A stretch of DNA of 64,000 nucleotides from Pseudomonas sp. CC120222-01a (GCF_003097235.1 NZ_QEQQ01000001.1:434001-498000), one strand, 5' to 3'; counted from the stretch's first letter, positions 6,714 to 13,432 are shown. The notes: generated from the letters alone by a model not told the origin. A program made the numbers and translations.

Positions 6714-9485
6714 TCATGCCGCGAGCACCCTCTTCACGTGGTCCCAGCCATCAACGTTCCAGCCAGCCAACTTCGCCCTGGCACGCCACTCGACGACGTT
6801 CTTGCCCAGCTCGGCCGACTTCATAGATGGGGGCAGGGAAGGATCACCATCGTCAGGAAAGAAGAACGCGGCGAATCGTCGGTTATTGCCATCGGTCCAA
6901 GGGATCGCACGGGTCTTCTCAACCTTCGCGCTGAGCATCAGTGAGAACTTCGTCTGGCTCATCACGCCTTCCCGGTTGTGCGAGCACCACTCGGCAAACA
7001 TGGCGTACACATCGCTTGTCAGCGCACAGCCCCACAGGCCGTGCCCCAACTCACCAGCACGCCAGAGATAGAAGAAGGTCTGCCAAGCAGTGCGGCTCAA
7101 CTCGACCAAGCGCTGGCGAGCCTCGGTCTTGGGTGGTCGCGTACGCTGGTTGAACTCTCCCAGCTCGACATCAAGCAGCCAGCCGTACAAGGCAGCCACT
7201 CCACCATTCGCCAGTTCCCGGCTGATCGCTTTCTGGCGCTCCGGCGGTAACGTCTCAAGGGGCCACATCACCAGCATCCGGCGGTCGTCTTCGCTGATCG
7301 GCCACGGCATGATCTCGTTGCTGAGGAACGCCGAGTTCATATGGTTGGCCTCTTCCCAACCGTTGATGAACTTCGACTCCATGCGCACCGTTTTGCCAGT
7401 GATCATGTGTTTGATCTTGCCTACCTGGTTGTAACGCTGGTCGCGGCTGACAACCTCTTCAAACACCGCCCACAGCTTGCGGCTCTGCCAGGCGTTGAAA
7501 CTGCCTTCCAACTGGGTCTGCCCGACCGTCGCACCATACTGCCCATACAGCTCGCCCATTACGTCCGCGAACATGAGGCTTTTGCCAGAGCCCTCCATGG
7601 TGGAGTGGAACAGGATCGCCGTGTCCATCTTCGCGCCCATATGCTGCAGCGGATAAGCCAGCCATTTGATGAGCCACTCAAGCGCCTCCGCATCGTGGTT
7701 GCACAGGAATGAGATCAGCCAGCGCAAGTTCTCGCAGGCCGCGTCATTACGCACGGGCTCGAGCGGCAAACCCTCGAAGGTGTTGATGTAGATGGCCGGA
7801 TCTTTGGTCATGGTCGGATCGAACACGATGTGGTCCACGTCGACAACACGGCGATCCTGGCTGTTCAGCCACCACTTGTATTCGTCACCCAAGGCCATCT
7901 TGACCGCGCCTTCAGGGATACGGCGCTTCTTCTCCCGATCCCAGACATCCTTGGTGCCGTCGATGTAAACGTACCGCTCAATGGGATCCAGCTTCAGGGC
8001 GCCGCCCTTCTTAGCCGCCAACCTTTTAACCTGCTCCAGCTCTTTCACTTGGTCGAGCGACATCAGCTTTTTGTCTGTCCGCTCCATCCACTGCTTAACG
8101 AGGGGCTTGCCAACCAGCGCCTCGAACCCGGCGCGCTTCATCGACTGGCCTTTGTCGAGATCCCACACGTTAGTGGATCCCTCGACCAGGGCGAATCGAC
8201 GCATGGCGCTCTTCAGCACAAGACCATCCGCCCCCTCCCCCCCGGAGGCCGAGGAGGCGGCCGAGCTGGGCGCTTCAACGTCCGATGGGGCGTGGGGAAG
8301 CTGCTCGGCATCGCTGTCGGCAAGCGGAGGCAGCTCGGTCTGGTCGACAACCGATGGGGCATGGGGAAGCTCACCCAATGGCGGCGGCGCAGGCGGACGG
8401 GACTTCGCGTCAATACCGAGGATCCGAGCAGCCGCCCTGGTCGCCGCCTTCTGATCACCGTCGTGCATCAGGATGCAGAACACATCAAACGCATCATTCT
8501 TGTGTCCGTTGGCCAGCGGGTCAGAAGTGTGATGCGAGTAGAGCTTGCCATCCTTGATGGTTACACCTGGCAGCCCTGAACTGCTGTGTGGGCTCAACCA
8601 CTTCCCATCGACGCGCTTGTAACCATGCGCCTCAATCATCGTGGCGATGTCATGGACGCGGTTGAATTCATGGATGACCTCGGGGAGCCGGTCACCAGAT
8701 CGAGCTGCAGCTGGCAAAGACTTGGCCAGGGGACGAACTTCAGGGGCAGGCGTTGCCGCCTTCGGCTTCCAAGGGCAAACAGCCTCCCCCTTCGGCTTGA
8801 ACTCATCCCAATCCTGCCAGATGGCCAACAAGTCGGCCGGCAACTCTGGCAAACCGTCTGCAGTCGGCGCTGTACGCCATGTGTAAGGCTTGCGAGTACC
8901 TGGGTGGATGGATGGCGGCAATACGTCCTGCACCAAACCGCCCCTCAGCTCGAAAACCGTGACTTTTTTAAACGGCTCAGCCGCCATGCGGAAAGCCGCC
9001 TCGCGGCCTGTATCACCCTCGTCCATGGCAGCCTTCACTTGCACCATGAGCCCTTTGTAGATAGTGCCATCTGGATCGTTCTTGTTTGGCCAAACCAAGG
9101 CGTGGCGACTCAGCTCCACTCCCTCAGGAACGCGGAACATCACGCGGAATCGTTCGGGGTTGCCCACAGAGGTGGGATACGCATCAGCGAGTGCGTCGAC
9201 ATCGAGCCCAAGCGTTTGCTGCAGTACCTGCCGGGTCAGCTCGACATCATCAACATCCAGCGAACAGACACGACTCGGCCCAAGCACAACACCGAGGTTG
9301 TGGTTCGGGCTCGCAGTCCAAAACGCCTCAGCCTTCGAGGCGTCCGTGAAGTAGCCACCAGGCTTATTCCAGCCAGCACCCTTCGGCCCTTTCTCGCCTG
9401 GTTCAATCGGAACCAAGGCGAGATCGAAGGCTTCAATGTACCGCCGCGCCCAATCAGCTGTGATAGAGGTTGGGCGCTCGCTCAT
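6714..9485 (-). CDS. Phage primase-polymerase / SF3-type replicative helicase
   Basis: A 923-residue replication protein; ATG 9485 (MSERPTS) is chosen because it overlaps the TraR-like stop as ATGA and has GGGAG upstream. Residues about 15-200 form a bifunctional primase-polymerase domain with the DxD-type acidic motif CSLDVDDVE and the following GNPERFRVMFRVP. A Pro/Ala-rich linker near 355-425 contains a duplicated LPHAPS segment. The C-terminal third is a superfamily 3/DUF5906 helicase with Walker A EGSGKS, acidic Walker B WAVFEEVV and the sensor region SNEIMPWPISEDDRR. It should start and unwind phage DNA replication. The iteron-like array lies immediately downstream. Confidence 0.93.
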   Translation of the reverse strand: MSERPTSITADWARRYIEAFDLALVPIEPGEKGPKGAGWNKPGGYFTDASKAEAFWTASPNHNLGVVLGPSRVCSLDVDDVELTRQVLQQTLGLDVDALADAYPTSVGNPERFRVMFRVPEGVELSRHALVWPNKNDPDGTIYKGLMVQVKAAMDEGDTGREAAFRMAAEPFKKVTVFELRGGLVQDVLPPSIHPGTRKPYTWRTAPTADGLPELPADLLAIWQDWDEFKPKGEAVCPWKPKAATPAPEVRPLAKSLPAAARSGDRLPEVIHEFNRVHDIATMIEAHGYKRVDGKWLSPHSSSGLPGVTIKDGKLYSHHTSDPLANGHKNDAFDVFCILMHDGDQKAATRAAARILGIDAKSRPPAPPPLGELPHAPSVVDQTELPPLADSDAEQLPHAPSDVEAPSSAASSASGGEGADGLVLKSAMRRFALVEGSTNVWDLDKGQSMKRAGFEALVGKPLVKQWMERTDKKLMSLDQVKELEQVKRLAAKKGGALKLDPIERYVYIDGTKDVWDREKKRRIPEGAVKMALGDEYKWWLNSQDRRVVDVDHIVFDPTMTKDPAIYINTFEGLPLEPVRNDAACENLRWLISFLCNHDAEALEWLIKWLAYPLQHMGAKMDTAILFHSTMEGSGKSLMFADVMGELYGQYGATVGQTQLEGSFNAWQSRKLWAVFEEVVSRDQRYNQVGKIKHMITGKTVRMESKFINGWEEANHMNSAFLSNEIMPWPISEDDRRMLVMWPLETLPPERQKAISRELANGGVAALYGWLLDVELGEFNQRTRPPKTEARQRLVELSRTAWQTFFYLWRAGELGHGLWGCALTSDVYAMFAEWCSHNREGVMSQTKFSLMLSAKVEKTRAIPWTDGNNRRFAAFFFPDDGDPSLPPSMKSAELGKNVVEWRARAKLAGWNVDGWDHVKRVLAA

Positions 9486-9685
9486 CTGCGGCGCTCCCGC
9501 AGTTCCTGGCAGCTGATGCAAGTCTCGCACCCCGCCACCAGTTGCTGCCGCACCTCCGGGATTGGTTCATCGCAGTCTTCGCAGAACTGCGCGCTCGGCC
9601 TAATCGCTGGACGAACGCGGCGCTGAAGCGCCACCTGCAGGTGGTAGTCGGCCTGGTCGTTGGCCACATCGATCACATCAGCCAT
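9482..9685 (-). CDS. TraR/DksA-type zinc finger protein
   Basis: A 67-residue protein. Start chosen at ATG 9685 (MADVIDVANDQADYH) with GGAGG upstream; it overlaps the CII-family stop by 8 bases. After an N-terminal helix with acidic residues comes a four-Cys zinc finger (FCEDC then CETCISC). This is the layout of F-plasmid TraR and its phage homologues, which bind the RNA polymerase secondary channel and alter promoter use without ppGpp. The gene is coupled to both neighbours, so it belongs to the early replication operon. Confidence 0.88.
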   Translation of the reverse strand: MADVIDVANDQADYHLQVALQRRVRPAIRPSAQFCEDCDEPIPEVRQQLVAGCETCISCQELRERRR

Positions 9686-10166
9686 GAGCTTCGTCCTCCA
9701 TGGCCTGACGGGCACCCGCCATGATGGCCAGCACCTGGCGGATCACATCCATGCCGCGCTGCTCAAGGTCGAGCACTTCGGCAGCTGTCCATACGTTGTC
9801 AGCGGCGCCGTCGTGCAAAGTACCGACAAACTCGCTGGACTCTTCGAGCAGCTTCGCTACCGCCTGCAGGGCTTCATTGGTCGCTGGGACAGGCTCCGGG
9901 CGGTACCAGACGGCACCTGCCGGGCGGACGAGCGCATCAAGCAGCCGTGGATCAGCAGTCCAGCGGACGATCTCTTCAATCTCGTCCGGGCTGGGCCAGC
10001 GACGCTCTTCGGTGGGGTGAAGTTTCTTCTGCAGGGCATCCACGTCCATGACCATATCGAAGGCCAGTTTGGTGATGCCGCCGTGATAGTCGCGACCAGC
10101 GCGATAGAGCGCCTGGCGCAATGCGAGGACCGGACCGGCGTCCGGCAATAGATCAACGCGACTCAT
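9678..10166 (-). CDS. Phage regulatory protein, CII family (CP76-like)
   Basis: A 162-residue protein whose N-terminal part (LALRQALYRAGRDYHGGITKLAFDMVMDVDALQKKL) matches the CII/CP76 regulatory family of temperate phages, with a helix-turn-helix and the typical HPTEERRWPSPDEIEEI follow-on. It would act in the lysis-lysogeny choice or in early gene activation. It is the first gene after the cro-like gene, as cII is in lambda. Its ribosome site GAGGA lies in the loop of a perfect 7-base hairpin just before the ATG. Confidence 0.85.
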   Translation of the reverse strand: MSRVDLLPDAGPVLALRQALYRAGRDYHGGITKLAFDMVMDVDALQKKLHPTEERRWPSPDEIEEIVRWTADPRLLDALVRPAGAVWYRPEPVPATNEALQAVAKLLEESSEFVGTLHDGAADNVWTAAEVLDLEQRGMDVIRQVLAIMAGARQAMEDEAHG

Positions 10167-10168
10167 AA

Positions 10169-10189
10169 CCGTAAATCCTCGGTTTACGG
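10169..10189 (-). promoter_or_regulatory. Hairpin presenting the CII-gene ribosome site
   Basis: On the leftward transcript CCGTAAA pairs perfectly with TTTACGG, leaving the loop CCGAGGA that holds the Shine-Dalgarno sequence. The start ATG follows two bases after the stem. A protein or RNA binding this loop could control translation. Alternatively the dyad is a DNA operator. Confidence 0.5.
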
Positions 10190-10280
10190 TGTAGTCACAG
10201 GGCTTTCAACGTCCTATCCTGTGAATACGACCGATGTGTTGTGCTTTGCGTGCTGTGCGGGCATTTCACGCGGTTCTAGT

Positions 10281-10389
10281 CATCCGGCGAATCTTGTGGT
10301 GAGAGGCAGCCGGATGGCGGGCTTTACGGTGCTACGCACCGTCAACGTTGAGCTGGGGAGATTCTTGTGGTGAGAGGCCCCAGTTCAAC
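10281..10389 (-). promoter_or_regulatory. nutR/putR-like element: three stem-loops, two with the same boxA-like loop
   Basis: Read leftward, the first stem-loop (10389-10347) has 11 of 12 arm positions paired and the second large one (10316-10281) has a perfect 8-base stem. Between them is a perfect 7-base hairpin with a 3-base loop (10342-10326). The two large loops carry the same sequence, CCTCTCACCACAAGA, although their stems are unrelated. The first overlaps the cro stop codon. The site lies between cro and the CII gene, where lambda has nutR, and CTCTCACCACA resembles lambda boxA (CTCTTACACA in nutR). A third copy follows the rightward early promoter. The antitermination role is an inference from position and motif. 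Confidence 0.5.
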
Positions 10390-10603
10390 GATCCTTTCTT
10401 TCTGCAGGGCGGCGCCGCTTGCCGAGCAGGCGGATTTCTATGAATTCGTATCCCCCCTCCCCATCGCAACGCACCCTGATATCTCGCTTCGAGTTGAGCA
10501 TCTGTGATACCGCGCTCTGGGAAACTCCAAGCAGCTCAGCTAGCTGTGGCTGAGTACGCCTCTCTGCAAACTCGCGTAAGGGCACACCTATCTTGTCTTC
10601 CAT
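10385..10603 (-). CDS. Cro-like repressor
   Basis: A 72-residue helix-turn-helix protein. TQPQLAELLGVSQSAVSQMLNSKRDI (about 18-43) is a clear Cro/CI-type helix-turn-helix, and the following strands (VRCDGEGGYEFIEIRLL) fit the Cro dimer sheet. The gene is divergent from cI and is the first gene of the leftward operon, with GAGGA before the ATG. It should bind the shared operators and turn down repressor synthesis. The basic tail ends in RRRPAERKDR. Confidence 0.9.
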   Translation of the reverse strand: MEDKIGVPLREFAERRTQPQLAELLGVSQSAVSQMLNSKRDIRVRCDGEGGYEFIEIRLLGKRRRPAERKDR

Positions 10604-10632
10604 CCTTAAATCCTCAGTGAGGCCTGATCGAG

Positions 10633-10680
10633 ATATTAGCCTGACTTCTTTTTTCGAGCAACGAAAAAAGACGCCTGACT
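10633..10680 (-). promoter_or_regulatory. Leftward early promoter (PR-like) and operators
   Basis: On the minus strand TTGCTC (10661-10656) and TAATAT (10638-10633) are separated by exactly 17 bases, about 25 bases before the cro start. A perfect 10-base inverted repeat with a 5-base centre (10647-10671) covers the -35 side. GCCTGACT occurs at 10639-10646 and again at 10673-10680. The block GTCAGGCTAATAT that includes the -10 recurs nearly unchanged at the rightward promoter, so it is the best operator candidate for CI and Cro. Confidence 0.65.
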
Positions 10681-10681
10681 G

Positions 10682-10718
10682 TTTTGAAAATAACAGCCAC
10701 GCTTATACAGTCGAAGGC
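10682..10718 (+). promoter_or_regulatory. Putative cI promoter (PRM-like), leaderless
   Basis: TATACA at 10704-10709 is the best -10 match; no good -35 is seen, as expected for an activator-dependent PRM. The start of transcription would fall at about 10716-10719, on or just before the cI ATG, so the mRNA would have almost no leader. This explains why no properly spaced ribosome site precedes cI. Lambda cI made from PRM is also leaderless. Confidence 0.4.
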
Positions 10719-11537
10719 ATGAGACAAGATCCCCACCAAGGCTCCAATGCCACAGCGCCTCACGAGGCAGACGAAAGCGTGCGCAAAGAAGAAGCGGCAC
10801 GCCTGAAAAAGATTTATCAGGACCGGAAGCGATCCGACCCTAGCCTCAACCAGGAACGGATTGCCGACCTGTGCGGATGGGCCGGCCAGAGCGTGGTCAG
10901 CCAGTACATGAATGCCAAGATTGCGCTCAACCTGTCCGCACTTATGAAGTTTGCGGGTGTACTTTCCTTTGACCCGAAAGAGGTTAGCCCTCGCCTTCTT
11001 GAAGAGCATCATGGGCTACACATCGAACACCCGAAGCCCAAATCACAGGCCTCCATGCACCACTGGGCACTCGACCCAATCGAGGTCTGGGATGATGAGA
11101 CGCCTCTCGGTCCTGACGAAGTCGAGATTCCTTTCTTTCAAGAGGTGGAAGTCTCCGCCGGTACCGGATCTGCAGTAATGCTGGAAACTAATGGCAGGAA
11201 GCTTCGCTTCGGAAAGCGGACCCTACGGAAGAAAAATGTGGATCCTAGTGCCGCAGGTTGCGTTCCGGTAAAGGGCAATAGCATGGAGCCGGTGCTTCCA
11301 GATGGCAGTACCGTAGGCGTCAACACGGATGCCAAAACCATCATCGATGGGAAAATGTATGCCCTGGACCACGATGGGCTCCTCCGCGTAAAACTTCTTT
11401 ACCGGCAACCAGGTGGCGGAATCAGGCTTCGTAGCTACAACGCAAGTGAGTACCCTGATGAGCACTACGATGCTCAGTACGCAAGCGAACACATCCGCAT
11501 CATAGGCCAGGTTTTCTGGTACTCAGTGCTGCTCTAA
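10719..11537 (+). CDS. Phage CI-type repressor with S24 (LexA-like) peptidase domain
   Basis: A 272-residue repressor (start ATG 10719, MRQDPHQG; a GTG farther in cannot be excluded). The N-terminal domain has a helix-turn-helix (NQERIADLCGWAGQSVVSQYMNAK). A linker with SAGTGS holds the Ala-Gly bond expected for RecA-stimulated self-cleavage. The C-terminal half is an S24 peptidase with nucleophile Ser in VKGNSMEPVLPDGS and general-base Lys in IIDGKMYAL. It should maintain lysogeny and be inactivated in the SOS response. It is divergent from cro and is followed by a strong terminator. Confidence 0.93.
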   Translation: MRQDPHQGSNATAPHEADESVRKEEAARLKKIYQDRKRSDPSLNQERIADLCGWAGQSVVSQYMNAKIALNLSALMKFAGVLSFDPKEVSPRLLEEHHGLHIEHPKPKSQASMHHWALDPIEVWDDETPLGPDEVEIPFFQEVEVSAGTGSAVMLETNGRKLRFGKRTLRKKNVDPSAAGCVPVKGNSMEPVLPDGSTVGVNTDAKTIIDGKMYALDHDGLLRVKLLYRQPGGGIRLRSYNASEYPDEHYDAQYASEHIRIIGQVFWYSVLL

Positions 11538-11550
11538 ACCCCCTCCCCCG

Positions 11551-11576
11551 AAGGCCGCTTGCGCGGCCTTTTTTTT
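11551..11576 (+). terminator. Rho-independent terminator after cI
   Basis: AAGGCCGC and GCGGCCTT form a perfect 8-base stem around TTGC and are followed by a run of T residues (8 T in total from the stem end). It separates cI from the rightward early operon. Confidence 0.93.
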
Positions 11577-11606
11577 GCCCAATCAGTTCTGCTCATCCAA
11601 AAAAGA

Positions 11607-11635
11607 TTGACAGCTAATATTAGCCAGACTAATTT
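11607..11635 (+). promoter_or_regulatory. Rightward early promoter (PL-like) with operator palindrome
   Basis: A consensus -35 TTGACA (11607-11612) is followed after 17 bases by TAATTT (11630-11635). The spacer holds the perfect palindrome GCTAATATTAGC (11613-11624) and then CAGACTAAT. The reverse strand reads GTCTGGCTAATAT, 12 of 13 bases the same as the operator block at the cro promoter (GTCAGGCTAATAT). A repressor bound here would block the promoter directly. Confidence 0.75.
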
Positions 11636-11637
11636 CT

Positions 11638-11677
11638 GTGCCGTAGCGCCTCTCACCACAGGAATTAGCTATGGCAC
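11638..11677 (+). promoter_or_regulatory. nutL/putL-like element at the start of the rightward operon
   Basis: GTGCCGTAGC and GCTATGGCAC form a 10-base inverted repeat (one G-U) around GCCTCTCACCACAGGAATTA. This inner sequence is the same conserved motif found twice after cro, while the arms are unrelated to those copies. Here the motif also contains the ribosome site AGGA, and the right arm holds the ATG of the first gene. Transcription from the promoter just upstream should begin near 11642, so the outer part of the left arm may not be in the RNA; this is a weak point of a purely RNA-hairpin reading. Confidence 0.5.
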
Positions 11678-11829
11678 ACACCACATCCACACCATGCAAC
11701 ATCTATTTGCACCCAACCACCTGCAGTCGCCCCTCAACCGTTGAAGCCTTTCAACGCTCTACCGGGCTTCGCTTAGTCGTCTCCCCTGCCGGTCATGTCC
11801 GCGCCATCCCCAATGGGGGTGAGGCATGA
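11671..11829 (+). CDS. Small hypothetical phage protein, first gene of the rightward early operon
   Basis: A 52-residue protein starting at ATG 11671 eight bases after AGGA and ending with TGA that overlaps the next start (ATGA). The N-terminal half is Thr/Pro rich with two Cys; the C-terminal half (TVEAFQRSTGLRLVVSPAGHVRAIP) looks like a small folded strand-rich segment. It takes the place that N has in lambda but has no Arg-rich N terminus, so it does not look like a boxB-binding N protein. Its start region lies inside the conserved inverted-repeat element. Confidence 0.7.
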   Translation: MAHTTSTPCNIYLHPTTCSRPSTVEAFQRSTGLRLVVSPAGHVRAIPNGGEA

Positions 11830-12335
11830 ACGAATTCACCATCAATCTGCGTCGAGTGATGCTTCTGGAAGGGACGTTGGAGCACGGCGGCAGCGCCACC
11901 TGCCCGCTGCGACGCCCTGAAACCATCGTTGATGCTCACATCCAGGTGGAGAACGACGACCGCGATCATCACCTACAGGTCCGCTTCGGTCCGTTCACGG
12001 GCTCGATCACGCTGCGCCGCGGCGACTCGACCAAGTACATGTCCCTGCGCGACTTTCTGCAGGACGTGGCCAATGGCCGAACTGAGTCAGGACAACAGAT
12101 CCAGCGCGCTATCGCCCTGATGGAAGCGCTGGACTATGTGAGCCAGGTATTACCAGAAGGCTTGCATGCCTACATCACTCCCACAACCGACGAGCACCGC
12201 CCCTTCGGCACCGTTGTGACCAACGATCAGGGAGAGGTCTACGCGACTGCATACGGCAGCTGCAAGACCGCGCTGGCCGAAGCAGTGCGCACCAAGCTCG
12301 GCCAAATCCCCGTGGGGCGTGGGGAGCACCCATGA
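11826..12335 (+). CDS. Hypothetical phage early protein
   Basis: A 169-residue soluble protein without signal or membrane segment. It has an N-terminal strand-rich part (LQVRFGPFTGSITLRRGD) and a helical part with ESGQQIQRAIALMEALDYVSQVL, then a strand pair near the end (FGTVVTNDQGEVYATAYGS). I recognise no family. Starts and stops overlap both neighbours, so it is translationally coupled in the rightward operon. Such genes in temperate phages often act against host functions or defence, but nothing in the sequence proves this. Confidence 0.8.
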   Translation: MNEFTINLRRVMLLEGTLEHGGSATCPLRRPETIVDAHIQVENDDRDHHLQVRFGPFTGSITLRRGDSTKYMSLRDFLQDVANGRTESGQQIQRAIALMEALDYVSQVLPEGLHAYITPTTDEHRPFGTVVTNDQGEVYATAYGSCKTALAEAVRTKLGQIPVGRGEHP

Positions 12336-12571
12336 CCGACACGCTTGGGCAGCTACGCAAGCAGTGGACAACTCCCTGCCCGACATTAACTGCGGTGCGT
12401 GAGCACTACTTCCCCCACATCAAGACAGACCGCCGGTTCAGGGAGTTGATCAACGCCGGAAAGATTGGGCTGAAGCCTACAAAGCTGCACCACTCAGCCC
12501 GAGCGCAGTACGTGATTTACCTGCACGACCTCGCCGACTACCTCGACACCCAAGCGAAGCAGACGGCATAG
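12332..12571 (+). CDS. PrtN/pyocin-activator family-like DNA-binding protein (first copy)
   Basis: A 79-residue protein. LTAVREHYFPHIKTDRRFRELINAGKIGLKPTKLHHSARAQYVIYLHDLADYLD has the same layout as the PrtN/pyocin activator family: short helix ending YF, second helix with the xxFRxxxxxGxI step, a strand with conserved Leu-Pro or Lys-Pro, and a final helix DLAxYLD. It is a diverged relative of the clear PrtN-type gene at 16504. It starts at an ATGA overlap and may act as a small transcription factor or recombination directionality factor. Confidence 0.65.
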   Translation: MTDTLGQLRKQWTTPCPTLTAVREHYFPHIKTDRRFRELINAGKIGLKPTKLHHSARAQYVIYLHDLADYLDTQAKQTA

Positions 12572-12604
12572 CAGAGGCGGCCCCGGCCATCAGGGGCATC
12601 GCAT

Positions 12605-12643
12605 CCAGCACCAGGCCATCACCACAACACCGGCCGGTGCTGG
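12605..12643. repeat. Stem-loop with TCACCACA loop
   Basis: CCAGCACC (12605-12612) pairs perfectly with GGTGCTGG (12636-12643), with an inner GGCC/GGCC step. The loop holds ATCACCACAACACC, sharing TCACCACA with the conserved loops near cro and the rightward promoter. It lies in the 91-base gap before the gene at 12663. It may be a distant copy of the same element or a chance match. Confidence 0.35.
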
Positions 12644-12662
12644 GCACTTTGGAGCACAGCAC

Positions 12663-13181
12663 ATGCAACCACATCAGTACGCACTCGCCGCTGGTATCGG
12701 CTGGATTATCACCCTGATCATCCTTCCTTTCTTGATCGCCAAAGCACGCAGACTTGCTTATGCCCGGGGCTTCGAGGCCGGTAAAACCTTCCACGACCAG
12801 ACCTTGAACCTGCAACTCAAGGAAGCCAAACAGGCCTTGGACGATCTCCGCGCAGAGCTGCTGCGCACTCAGCAAACCGGAAATGTGGAGCTTGCCGCGC
12901 GCCGAGCCAGCATCACCGCGCTCAAGGCAAGCATCAGGGAGCTTGAAGCCCGAATCATGTCGTACACAGGGCTCGCGGTGACCAAGGCGGACTACGAGAA
13001 GCTGGTCAGCGCTTCGTCCACGATGCGCCTGGCTCAGCGCACTTTCAAAGCGTTGAAGACCGATGCCGAGGCAACGCGCGCAGGCGCCCAGGCTGACGTC
13101 ATTGACGATCTGGCCAAGCGCATCCACGCCCAACTGCGCAGCACCCCGACCAGCGCCGCTACAGCAGGAGCTGCAGCATGA
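12663..13181 (+). CDS. Hypothetical membrane-anchored coiled-coil protein
   Basis: A 172-residue protein with a single N-terminal membrane segment (about 8-27, LAAGIGWIITLIILPFLIAK) followed by basic residues, so the rest should face the cytoplasm. Residues about 45-110 are a long heptad-like helix (KEAKQALDDLRAELLRTQQ and onward). The tail is Ala/Thr rich. GGAG precedes the ATG. It overlaps the next gene (ATGA). Similar small anchored coiled-coil proteins are common in Pseudomonas prophages; the role is unknown. Confidence 0.75.
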   Translation: MQPHQYALAAGIGWIITLIILPFLIAKARRLAYARGFEAGKTFHDQTLNLQLKEAKQALDDLRAELLRTQQTGNVELAARRASITALKASIRELEARIMSYTGLAVTKADYEKLVSASSTMRLAQRTFKALKTDAEATRAGAQADVIDDLAKRIHAQLRSTPTSAATAGAAA

Positions 13182-13432
13182 CTACTAAGACCGCTCGCAG
13201 CTGCCTCTTTCACGGCCCCGCCGGATGCGGCAAGACCACCAACGCCCCGGCCATCGCAAAAGCGCTCGGCCTTAGCCAGATCCTCGACAACTGGGACGCT
13301 GGCGCCCCTGTACCGCTGCTGGACACCCTGGTGCTGACCAACGCTAACAATCCCGCCTGGTACTTCGATGGCCGCGTGATGACCTTCGACCAGGCCATGC
13401 AGATCACCCGCCAACAGGAAGCGACAGCATGA
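13178..13432 (+). CDS. Mini P-loop protein
   Basis: An 84-residue protein with a perfect Walker A motif (FHGPAGCGKTTNA, about 11-23) but no room for a normal ATPase core: no clear Walker B, sensor or arginine finger is seen. The rest contains LGLSQILDNWDAG and DTLVLTNANNP, resembling the first strands of an adenylate-kinase or AAA-like fold. It overlaps the genes on both sides (ATGA at each end) and precedes the methyltransferase. It could bind a nucleotide without turning it over, or work as half of a complex. Confidence 0.78.
   Translation: MTTKTARSCLFHGPAGCGKTTNAPAIAKALGLSQILDNWDAGAPVPLLDTLVLTNANNPAWYFDGRVMTFDQAMQITRQQEATA

Noticed and set aside
6385..6717. Leftward frame giving repeated VLGVLGL peptides in the CCCAACAC array
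   Set aside because: The repetition comes from the DNA boxes; there is no ribosome site and no plausible protein. Treated as noncoding repeat region.
10281..10316. Short coding frames beginning in the arms of the stem-loops after cro
   Set aside because: The ATG frame ends after five codons and the other would need a TTG start without a ribosome site; they are not credible genes.
10385..11537. Toxin-antitoxin pair made of the Cro-like gene and its divergent neighbour
   Set aside because: The neighbour is a full S24 repressor and the layout is a normal cro/cI switch.
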